NCBI GenBank assembly: GCA_001600635.1
Contig: BCKL01000027.1
Coordinates: forward strand, 323,513 to 387,512
Direction of reading: 5' to 3'
Length of the DNA stretch: 64,000 bases
Origin: Leucosporidium creatinivorum
Lineage: Eukaryota > Basidiomycota > Microbotryomycetes > Leucosporidiales > Leucosporidiaceae
The position numbers and the translations under genes are program-made. Of the stretch, positions 10,889 through 21,082 are shown one piece after another (positions within the stretch are counted from its first letter, which is position 1; each line of letters opens with the position of its first letter). The notes beneath the pieces are model-generated. The model ran no database searches and was not told where the DNA came from. It saw only the letters and a list, made by a program, of their open reading frames with translations.

Positions 10889-13800
10889 TCAATCATCCTC
10901 GCGAGTGCGAAGGAGGACTGGAGGAGGGAAGATGGTCCCAGAGGGTGTGGGTCGGCCAGAGCCGTTTTCGCGCTCGCTACGACGACGATCGGCCATGATT
11001 AAAAAACGACGGAGGTCGCCCTCGAGAACGGGCTTGGTGAGGACGGCGGTGGCGCCTTGCTCGATGTAGTCTTGTTGGTCGGAGATGACTGCGAAGGGGA
11101 GAACTATCAGCTCGGCGGTCGATGGAGGAGAGTTGAAAGCGACGACTCACGAGCACTGTGGAAGGGGAGCGAGAAGAAGGCGAGCGAAAGGGACGAGCGG
11201 CGGAGAGAGCAAGAAGTCAGCGTTGAAGACCAGATGTCGGCCAGCGAGAAGGCGTACTTTGCGGTCACTCCACAGACAAGATCGTCTCGTCCGAGCGACC
11301 TCAGGCGATTGACGCAGCCCAATCCCGACATGACCGGCATCTGCAGCGTCTCAAGGCAAGTCAGTTTCGAACGCTCGCCCTCTAGAGTCGACTGCAAAAC
11401 GCACCTGGTTGTCAAGGAAGGTGATGTCGTAGTTCTGCGGTGCCGAAGACCGAGGGTCGATGCCATCCTCCGAGCCCGAGGGCGACTCGTCGTGCGCCAG
11501 AAGCATGTCGAGGGCGACCGCTCCATTCTCGGCGAAGCTGACCTTGCAGCCAAGGCGCTGCATCATGCGACCCATCAGGCGTCGAGTGAGGGCATCGTCG
11601 TCGACGATGAGGACTCGTAGCTGGGGGAGCAGGAGGTCAGCGTCGGCCCAAGTCAAGCGTAGAGAGCCCAGAGAGGGCGACTCACTGGGCCATCGGGGAA
11701 CTCCAACTCTTGGGACCGTTTTGCTGGTGCTGGCGTTGGTGGAGGCGGTAGGGCTGGTGGCGCCGAAGACGACGAGAGGTTCTCTTGTCGCGGAGGGAAC
11801 GATGGCCTTCTTAGAAGGTCGGAGCCGCCCTGCAGCGTTGAAGTCTGAGACGAGTCGCCTCCCAGCCTCGGCTCGCCTCCCAGCCTCGGCGTGCTCGTAA
11901 GGGGGGGAGTCATGCCGTCCATTGGAATGAAGGCAGCCGGCGCCTGTAGAGCGGGCGAGCCTGGCGGTGACGAGAAGCGGTAGTGGGTCGGGGTCATCTC
12001 GATCTCCGAGTGGTTGCCTTCGCCGATGGAGCTGAGGGTGGGGTCGCTCGTGCGTCGCGGTTCTGCGCCAGAGGTGAGGGAAGGAAGGAAGCGGTAGTCG
12101 GAAGGCTCGGAGGAGGCGGAGGGGGCGTTGAGCTCCTTGTCGAGGGTCGAGCTGACTCGACGATGAGGTTCGAGGTGGTCGCTGGAACGTACTTCGGTGC
12201 CGATGACGAAAGGCATTCTGTAGGAAGATGGGGTCAACTATCTTTCCACAAGCACGGCCGAAAGCAAAGCGACTCACTCGACCCAGAACGTTGAACCTTG
12301 GCCGACCTTCGACTTGACTCCCAGCCGACCACCGGAGAGCATGACGATCTGGCGAACGAGGGAGAGTCCGAGTCCAGTACCCTTTCCACCCTGCTTGCGA
12401 CCGATCTCCGTTTGCACGTAGCTGTGAGAAGGGGAGGAGGATTAGCGACCGAGGCTCTCGAGATGAAAGTTAAGAACGTACGCCGAGAAAAGTCGACTCT
12501 CAGCCATATCCCTACTCCTGATACCAACTCCCGTGTCGGTAATTTCTATCCGAGCGACGAGGACGTTCTCCCCCTCCCTCTTCTCCGACGTTTTGGCCTC
12601 GTGCTGCAGCAGGCGGTTCTGCGAGAGCCGAGGCGAATGCGTAGCGGTCGCAGAGGTGGTGTCCGAATGAGCCGTATCGTTGTTGGTGGCGACAGCGGCG
12701 TCGTAGCGAGCGAGTCCATCATGAGGGTAGACGAGCGTCGTGCGAATTGTGATCTTGCCGCCGGCCGAGGTGAACTTGGCGGCGTTAGAGGCGAGGTTGT
12801 TGATGACCTGTCGTAGTCGCATCTCGTCGCCCAGCATGATCCCGTCGCCCTCCTGCACTATCGCTCCGTCCTCTTCGGGGAAGGCAGCCTTCCTCGCCAC
12901 CTCGTCGATCCTCGGGTCCAGCGACGTCTCGAGGAGAAGTCCACGAGCGTTCGTGTCGATCCGTAGCGGTACAAAGATGGAGCGCATGACGTTGTGGAAG
13001 GAGAAGGGGCGAGAGACCGACGAGAAGCCGCCGCGCTCCATTCGAGAGAAATCGAGGACGTCCTGTGCGGTAGAATAGGTCAGCGCAGCTCAAAGAAGTG
13101 TGAACAGATGACCCACGTTCAGAACTTGCGACATCATCTGCAGCGAGCCTTCCAGCGCAGCGTACTCGACGGCCTGCTCCGAGTTCTTGTCGAAGACGTT
13201 GGCCCCTTCGAGGTTCTGGACGGCAAGGAGGGCGGTGTTGAGTGGTACTCGGACCTCGTGGAAGATGTAGCTCGAGAACTGGATGAAAAAGCGAGGTCAG
13301 TGAAGCTCTCTGTCATTCGGCTCTCGTCACGCCTCAACTCTTCTCTCAAGGACTCACCCTTCGCTTCGAATCCATCGCTTTCCGTTCGTTGATCTGGCTC
13401 TTTTGCTTGGCGCGGAATTGTACCTGCGAGAAAAGGTAGCGAGGCAGGTCAGCAAAGCTCTGTGATTCGGGCGTCCTTCGACTCGTTCAGACTCACCTTC
13501 AACTCGGCACGAAGCGTGTACATCCTCCTCGATCCCATCTCCTGCATGTAGTGGATGAAGAGAACGAATCCTTGAAAGAGGGCGACGTTGAGGATGTTGC
13601 GAATGAAGCTCGGGCGAGAAGGGATGATGAGGCCGAAGACGAGGAGGATCCAGGCGAGGGAGGCGGAGAACATGATGATGCGGCGTTGGTTGAGGGCGAA
13701 GAGGGCGATCACGGGACCCGCACTGCAGTAGTACAACGTTCCCATGAAGTCGCGGTTGGCGCAGTGTCGAGTCGGGAGGTAGAACCTGCGCCGAGAACCG

Positions 13801-15481
13801 TCAGTCAGCTCTGCACGACCCCCCGAATCTGCTCGTGTACGCACTCGCAGACATGCATATCGATGACGTTAGCGGCAGCCGACATCCAGGTACAGCAGAC
13901 GACCCAGATCTGCCACAGCCACTTGTGCCGTCTCGGAAAGTCGAAGGCGGCCATGACGACGAGGGGGATGGAGAGGACGGGTCCGAGGGCGTAGTTGTTG
14001 ACTTTGTTGAAGGTGGACCATGGATGAGGAAGGAGGGAGATGGCGAGGACCCAGGAGAAGACGAGGAAGCAACTTCCAAAAATGGTCGTCGACTTGCCCG
14101 TGTACCACAACTCTTTTTGGTACGCCTCTTCGACCTCCGGGTCGTGGTAGCGGGGTTCAAAGAAGTTGCTGCGAGACGCAAATCGATCAGCTATGGGTCT
14201 CGAAGTACCAGACGAGGACCTACACGATCTTCGGCCAGACGCGATATCGCACAAAGTTGCCCGCCGTCCCAATAATCCCCGACGTATTATCATACGCCGT
14301 CGCCCTCAACGAGCTTCCCTCACTCTGCATCCCCGTCCCCTGCAACGCCGTCCCCGGGCTCGCCGAGGTCCCTCCTCCTCCCTCCCTCTGACTTCCCCCT
14401 CCCGGCTGCGCCGAGGCCTTCCAATACTCGGGAGAGCCCGTCGCTTCCACCACCACCTCATCTACCATATCCTCCTTCTCCTCCTTCTCCTCGCCTTGCC
14501 CTCCTACGGCGATAATCCCATCTTTACTCCCTCGCCGACCCCATCGCCGTCCGCCGGCGCCGACCGAGGATCCGTCGTTCGAGGTAGCGTCGGTCGTGTT
14601 GGTTGGTTCGCCGAGGGATTCGTCTGTATGTCGTTAGAAAGGATTAGCAACAAGCTCTCGCCGTACAAGCTCGAACGCCGGCGCGTCCTTTTCCTCCAAA
14701 CACGCAGCCGGGCGCGGGGTGGCGAGCTGAGCGAAAGAGACTGACCTGGTGCCGAGCCGTTGCCTATCCTCCGTTTGATCTGTAGCAGATCATCGTCAAT
14801 ATCTGCTTATTCCCCGACTGCTGAGCGCGACTCACCTTTGCCCAGCGGACTTTAAGCTGGCTCGTTGCTCTAGGAGGAGCGAAGGCAACCTGTCCTCCTC
14901 CTCCTCCGCCTCCTCCTTCCTTAGCCACGACATTAGTCCCACGATCCAGCATCTCCTGAACGTCCGCATCCTTCATCTCTTCTTCCTGCGACGAGTCGAC
15001 GAGCGTCTGTACAGAGAGAGGGGGAGAGAGGAGCGGGTCAGCGAACAAAACAAGGAGGAGCCGCGCCGGGGAAGGTGCGGCAAGGAAGAGGGATGTAGCC
15101 CGTACCCGAGGAAAGGACTTGAGCGAGTTCAGCGCTGCCTGCTGTTAGATGTTTGGTCGGAGCGGCGGTGATTCGAGGAGAGGAGAAGCGACTGCGACTG
15201 AGAGCTGCCTCCCTGTTCCGGAAGGAGCGAACCAAGCTCGTGGGTGTGGAGTGGAGGTGCGGGAGGAGGGAGGAAGAGCCTCGACCTGGTGTTGGTGTGT
15301 TCTGTAGCCGTATACGAACTGTGTCGAGAGAGAAGTGCGAAGGCAAAGGGGCAAGCAACGGCTCCTCGACGACTTGAATTCGGTTCCGTCCCTCGCTGAG
15401 GCGAACGATCGAAGGCTCGTCGGAGCTTGTTTTACAGGACACTCCGGCCCGCATGACTGTCTGTAACCTCTCGCGTTTCAT
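10889..15481 (-). CDS. Membrane hybrid sensor histidine kinase
   Basis: Phosphorelay sensor: autophosphorylates on His and passes phosphate to its own receiver Asp. Reading leftward: an uncertain N-terminal exon (ATG 15481 or 15454), acidic and low-complexity exons (15000-14250), then about six hydrophobic segments (14190-13500, e.g. STTIFGSCFLVFSWVLAISL), the HisKA H-box YIFHEVRVPLNT (about 13260), N-box INNLASNAAKFT, G1 box DTGVGI, G2 box GGKGTGLGLSLV, a Ser/Pro-rich linker (about 12200-11700), and a receiver domain with VLIVDDDA, phospho-Asp in ITFLDNQMPVMSG and Lys in LTKPV. A 5-nt exon at 11151-11155 joins GVTA to NALISDQQ. The stop lies at 10889. Same strand as and 142 bp downstream of the Ubc2-like gene. 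The first exon boundary is not resolved. Confidence 0.82.
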
Positions 15482-15623
15482 TGAGTGTACACCCTCTCTC
15501 TCAGCGAGAGAGCAGTAGAAACGCCGAACCTCTCTCGGTCTTCTGCTCGGCTCCCGCTGCGCCTCAATCCCGCGCGAGCACGAGATCACTCCCTTACACC
15601 AAGAAGCAACCTCTTCACAGCTA

Positions 15624-18600
15624 TTACTCCCCACCCACCAAAGTCGCCTCCCCATCCTCCTCTCCCGTCACCCTCTCCCTCTCCTTCGTCGCCGCCGAGG
15701 ACGTACTCCTCTCCCTCCCATTCCCACCCGAGGAGGCCGCTCTCGACAGACCTCGGGCGTCAGAGGTGGCGGCACGTCCTTCGGCGGTGGTAGGAGTCGT
15801 GGGCGTTCCGTCGCCGGTGCGCGAGGCGCGGCCGCAGAACCTGGTTTAGTGTTCGGCGCCGGCGGGAGGAGGGGAGGGGAGGGACGGGTGACGGAGGGGA
15901 GGGGCGAGATGAGACGAGCAGAATGATGCAGAAGGAAGTAGGACGGAGAGGGAGGAAGGAGGAAGAGAGGTCAGTAAGTAACGTCGGTCGCCGAAAGACC
16001 GAGCCCGTCTCAACGGTCGGTCGGGCGGGCGGGCGATCGCCGAGCTTGAGCTGGGTCGAGGTGGAGGGATGTGATGGAGGGTGGGAGGGGGAGAAGCAGA
16101 GACGTACCAGCTGGGGATCTGTAGCGATTGAACGAAGAAGTGAGATACTGGTCAGCTCCTGCTCCTCGCGCTCGAGAACGAAAGCCAGCTCGGCGCCGAG
16201 CGAAGAATGAACTCACCCATCCGCGCTGTCCATCCTCCTTGATCGCGTAGCTCCCTACAGATCGGCCCAAGCGTCAGCACCCTCTCTCCCTCTCTCCCTC
16301 CTCACCCACAGCCCACAGCGCAGCGCCCAACTCACAATGATTATACCTCTTCAAAATCCTCACCCCCGTCCCCTTCCTCACCTCCAACTCATCACTGCCG
16401 ACCTTCTCATAATCCATCAAAGCAACATTAGGGGTAGACACACTAACGACATACTGCGGTTCGATGGGCACGGTCGCTGCGTTTCCTGGGGGGAGGGAGG
16501 AGAGGTCGAGAGATGGGGGAGCGAGCGAGAGGGGAGGGACCGAGGTTTCGAGGAGACAGCCGGCGGGGACCCAGGCGGATTTGCGGGGGGTGGTGTCGTT
16601 GGGGGAAGGGGGTAGGTCGCGATGCACGACCCACCAGCCTTTGGTTTTGGAGATGATGACGAAGGCTGAGCCGCGGCGAGGGCGAAGTTCGGAGAGGTTG
16701 GGTTGGGGTGGGGAGAAGGAGAGAGCGTTAGCTACAGCTCGACGTGGCCACGAAAAGACAAACATGAATGAAAAAGAGATGACGCACTATCGCCGACAGT
16801 CACATCAAACTCGTCCCTGTGAGACGAGACGAGACGAAACGAAAACGAAACGAAAGCCAGAAGTCAGCTCGGCGCTCTCCCATCCTCCTCCTTCTCCTGC
16901 TGCACCTCAACAGCGCGGCGCGCAAAGAGAAAAACAAAAAAGCAAACTCACTCCCTCTCCGCCAAGTACGGGTAGATACTGATACAGTACCCCGGCGCCT
17001 CCCTCGGGCTAGGCGGCGGCGGCGCTCCCTCGTCTTTCTTCCCCTCCGCTGCCTCCTTATCCTTGCCAACGGGAAGAAGCACCGGAGGATGATGCAACCT
17101 GGTCGGCCTATTCCCCCCTGCCCCTGCCCCTGCCCCTCCGCCACCCTGCACACTCACTCCATCCCGATTCACCGTCAGTCGGCCCTCGACTCCACCCCCG
17201 ACGCCTGCTCCACGCTTTTCGCGCCTCGCAGCGTGTTTGGCACTGGCCACAGCGATGGGGGATTTGATATCCTTGATGTGCCGGAGCATGAAGACGGGGT
17301 TGTTGTTTGATTCTTTGAGCCGTTGGAAGAGGAGGAGGGGCTTTTCGTCGTAGGCGAGGCAGCGCTCTGCGTTGAGGAGGGTCAGACATGTCGCTCTGCC
17401 GCCTTGTCGCCCCGCCCGCCCTTTCTTCCCTCCTCGCGTCGCGTCCGCGCAGCGCGGCCTTCTCAGCTCGGCGCCCCCCTCCTCTCCCCCTCCGCGCCGA
17501 AAGAGACAACACCCGCAACTCACCAGTATTCCCATAGCAAATAAACAGCGCATACTGCCTCCAATCATCATTAATCTTGTACTTTTTCAACGCGGCGGGC
17601 AAGACCTTATGGCATGGATCCTCGAGCGTGACGCGGAAGGAACGGTAGGGGTTGTCGGCTTGAGCTTGGGCTTTGGCGCTTGCGTCGCGGTCCTTGTCGG
17701 TCGTGTGGCGGGAAGGGTGATGGGAGATGGTGGAGGAGGAGGACGAGACGTCCCGAGGATGCTGTTCCCGCGGTTGATGGTCCCCCGTCGTCGCGGTCGT
17801 AGGTCGCGAGCTAGGGACGGTGAGACCTCCTCCTCCAGCGGCGCTCGAGGGGTTACCGAGGAGCGTCGACTGGGAGCTCGAGCTCGAGCTCGAGTAGTAG
17901 TGATCTCCTCCTCCTCCTCTCTCACTTCCCAGCCCCCCCAGCAAACTCGGTGCCGTGGGAGTGGTGGGAGTGACCGGTCCCGCGAGGGGCGCCGAGCTCG
18001 AGCCATGGTGGGGGTGATCCTCCTGCTGCTGCTGGTGGGAGCCGCCCATCCGAGGGCTCTCCATAGGGCTTCTCGGACTATCTGGCATCCCGCCTCCCGC
18101 TCCTGCCGCTCCCGCTAGACCGATATTGACGGCGGTCGAGGAAGTCGAGTTGTTGCGCGAGAGGGTCGATTGGTTGGAGAGTGGGTGGGGGTGCTGGTGA
18201 GTGTGGGAGGAGGAGGAGGAGGAGGAGGAGGGGAAGAGCGTGGAAGTGGGGGAACGGAGGGAGGTGGAGGGACGGGGAGGCTGAGGAGGAGAGAGGATCA
18301 GCGAGGCGCGCGAGCAGGGCGACGATGGTGGAGGAGAGGACTGACCTTGGATGCAGGACGCATGACATCTTCCCGGATGGTGAGGAGGGTGTCGTGCAGT
18401 TTTTGTACCTCGGATTCGAGGATTCGTATCCGGTCGTCTGTCGCTCGCTCGACGCCGAGGGGTGTGGGAGGTGGGCAGGGGTGGTGAGAGGAGGAAAGAA
18501 GGAAGGGGGGGAGGGCGGAGCGAGGATGAGCAGGAATATGAGCGTTTATTCCCTGGAGCGAGAGCAGCAGCACGAGGAAGCGAAGAGCAGCGAAAGAAAG

Positions 18601-19230
18601 AGACTCACCTCGTTCGCCGAGCAAGTTCATCATCTGCGCGGTGGGCGGTCCTCCTCCTCCTCCTCCATGGCCCGTCATCGAGACAGGCGAATCAAACAGC
18701 GCCATATCCTCCATCTCCTCGGCTGTACCACCACACACACAATCCTCATCAGCTTGCGCATCCCTCTCTCTCCCCCGCGCACGCGCGCCCCCCACCTGAG
18801 TGAGCGAGAGCGAGATAGAGAAACGTACAAGGCGGGACCCAACCCCCTTCCTCTACCGGTATATTCTGCTCGACCTTCAACCTATAGACTGCTCTGAGAA
18901 TGGCGAGTCTCTGCCCAACAGAATGGATGCCAACGTCCCTCAAGGCTTCGTGGTCCAGGTGGACGAGGATGTCGCCGGTGATGCCGTGGTCTTGTGTGTC
19001 GTGTGGTACAGTAACAGCGGGGTCAGCAGGGGAAGGGAGAGGAAGAGGAGAGAAAGGGAGGGAGGACACCTACCTTTGAGTTGAGCTTGGTAGAAGGGGA
19101 AGCCGAGCGAGGCGAAGAGGGAGGCGACCCCTTGTTCGTCCAATGAGGTGAGCTGAAATTGATGTAGCTGTAGCTGATCGTCTCCTGGTGCTGCTGCTGG
19201 AGCTGGCGGTGCCGCAGAGGGTGTAGCCAT
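15624..19230 (-). CDS. UBC2: Ubc2/Ste50-type MAPK adaptor (SAM-RA-SH3)
   Basis: Scaffold that links upstream signals to the Ste11-type MAPKKK; in Ustilago maydis the homologue Ubc2 is needed for pheromone signalling and virulence. ATG 19230. Order: SAM domain (LTSLDEQGVASLFASLGFPF, then DHGITGDILVHLDHEALRDV, VGQRLAILRAVYRL), a short coiled coil (RIRILESEVQKLHDTLLTIR), a long Ser/Pro/Gly-rich linker, the RA domain (YRSFRVTLEDPCHKVLPAAL, then KYKINDDWRQYALFICYGNT), and two SH3-like units. The first runs from YCISIYPYLAERE through GWWVVHRD to AWVPAGCLLE. The second is VALMDYEKVGSDELEV followed by SYAIKEDGQRGWIPSW, its end built from an 11-nt exon (16108-16118). The SAM-RA-SH3 order with C-terminal SH3 is the basidiomycete arrangement. 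Stop at 15624; the terminal exon assignment is the least certain part. Confidence 0.85.
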
Positions 19231-19572
19231 TCCCGGCCAACGAGGCGGACGAGAGGGGAACGCGCGCTGTTAGGCTCGATTGGGAGGGAGGGAGGGGAGG
19301 TTGATGAGGTGCAGAAAGTGTGTAGAGGGTGCAGAAGAGTTGTAGAGCTGTAGGCGAGTCGAGCAGCGCCCTAACGAGGAGCACAGAGGATAAGCGGCAA
19401 GAGTCTAACCCTTTGAGCTCGTCGACGTCGACCTCGACCAGCGCTCCAAGGCTTACCCTCCCCCTCACAATCTACTCGGCTACATCACTTAAACTCGCCT
19501 TCTTTTCAGCCGCCTCGTACACCCCTTCCGCCCAACTAACCACCCTACACTCCCTCCAACACACGGCCAACA
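19231..19572. promoter_or_regulatory. Divergent promoter region UBC2/SMD1
   Basis: A 342-bp spacer between two divergent start codons, so promoters of both genes must lie here. No specific factor site recognised. Confidence 0.5.
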
Positions 19573-20544
19573 ATGAAGCTCGTCAGGTAAGCCCTCACCC
19601 TCACCCTGTGTTTCTCGTCGCTCGTAGCGGGGCTGCTGCTCTGCTCGTCTCTTCGCTGGGCGACCGAGGTCGGAGAGGCTGCTGTAGAGTAGCTGTAGCC
19701 TGGTAATTGCCCTGGGACCAGTCGTAGCGTGCTACACAAGCCAAGAGCAGACGACTGCAACGCCCTCTCAGCATACCCTCGTCTCGAGCTCATCGCTGAC
19801 TCTTGTCGTCTCTTTCCTCTCATGTACGGCTGCTGTACCCTTCTAGGTTCCTCGTACGTCTCTCTCTCCCTCGCATACCCGGGTGTAGCTCATCGGAAGC
19901 GCTCACTCAAGCTGACTCGCATCCTCTCTCTCTCTCTCTCCCTCCCTCCCTCTCCTCCAATGGTCTCCCTAACCTCCTACAGATGAAGCTCAACAACGAG
20001 ACTGTGACGATTGAATTGAAGAATGGCACCACCGTGCACGGGACTATCACCGGTTCGTCTCGCCTTTCCCCCCATCCTCTCCCTCTCCCTCTCCCTGCTA
20101 ACCCCTGCTCTCTGCTCCGCTCTGCTACTCCAGCGGTGGACCTCTCAATGAACACGCACCTCAAATCCGTCAAACTCACTGTCCGGAACCGGGAGCCACA
20201 GAGCTTGGACTCGCTGAGCATCAGGGGCAACAACATTCGTTACTACATCCTGCCCGACTCGCTCCCCCTTGATACCCTGTTGATTGACGATGCCCCCAAG
20301 GCTAAGAAGAGGAAGGATGTACGTTTTTGTGCTGTGCTGCCCCCCTCTCTCTCTTCTTCTCTCCCCCTCCCCTCTCGCCCTGCGATCCCACGCGCGCGAG
20401 CTGACGCTGTGCTGTCTTCACGTTAACCAATAGGGAGGATCTGGAGCCGGACGCGGAAGGGGCGCTAAGCCCGAGATGAGGGGCGGAAGGGGTAGGGGAG
20501 GAGGAAGGGGAGGTCCGAGGGGAGGTAGGGGGCGTGGGATTTAG
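19573..20544 (+). CDS. SMD1: Small nuclear ribonucleoprotein SmD1
   Basis: Core Sm-ring protein of spliceosomal snRNPs. Five exons: 19573-19586, 19847-19853, 19983-20052, 20134-20319 and 20434-20544. Exon 1 encodes MKLV plus two bases, the 7-nt exon 2 gives Arg-Phe-Leu, and exon 3 restarts with [16 protein letters not shown], reproducing the near-invariant eukaryotic N-terminus [15 protein letters not shown]. An in-frame ATG opens exon 3, so an automatic call could wrongly start there. Sm motif 2 is [19 protein letters not shown]. The C-terminal tail is an RG/GRG repeat (substrate for arginine methylation in the family). Introns 1 and 2 (260 and 129 bp) are longer than average. Confidence 0.95.
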
Positions 20545-21082
20545 AGCTGCTGGGGGTTGCTCGGCGCGCGCCGAGTTGGGAGAAGGCAGGATGGATGGAC
20601 GGGAGAGAAGAAGGAGAGGACAGCTGTATACCGTAGTACGATCAAAAAAGCGTGATATCTCTGCAAGAGCGAGGAGGGACGTGTTTGAGTGTAGCTTCCG
20701 AGATTGAGCAGCTCGGCGAAGGAGGAGAAAGCGAGCTTGCTTGGCGTACTGCTCAAAGACGAGTCAGAGCAGAGCAGAAGGAACGAATGTACATCAGAGC
20801 GTGAATCGACTCGACTGCCACCTACTCTGCTACACGACCGGAATCCGAGCCTTTGACCCCCTCGGTGTCGTTGTTCTCGAAGTTAAGCTCAGCTCGCGCG
20901 CCTCTCTTTCCCTCCTCCCCCCTCGCTCGCTCCCTCGTCTCTTCATCTCTCGCCCTACGCACTTCGAATCGACTACAGCTTCAGTCCTTCTACCCTCCTA
21001 CGACTCTCGTCCCACACCTTCGCCTCTCTACACCTTACACCTCTCTCTCTCTCTCCCCTCAGCGCGACAGAGCAGAGCAGCC
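20545..21082. other. Intergenic region between SMD1 and the Ariadne-type gene
   Basis: Holds the SMD1 3' UTR and the promoter/5' UTR of the next gene. The last 200 bp are pyrimidine rich (runs of CTCTC), common in fungal promoters. No gene supported. Confidence 0.45.

Noticed and set aside
15481-15849. Plus-strand ORF between the kinase and Ubc2 genes
   Set aside because: Overlaps the Ubc2 terminal exon on the opposite strand and has only low-complexity content.
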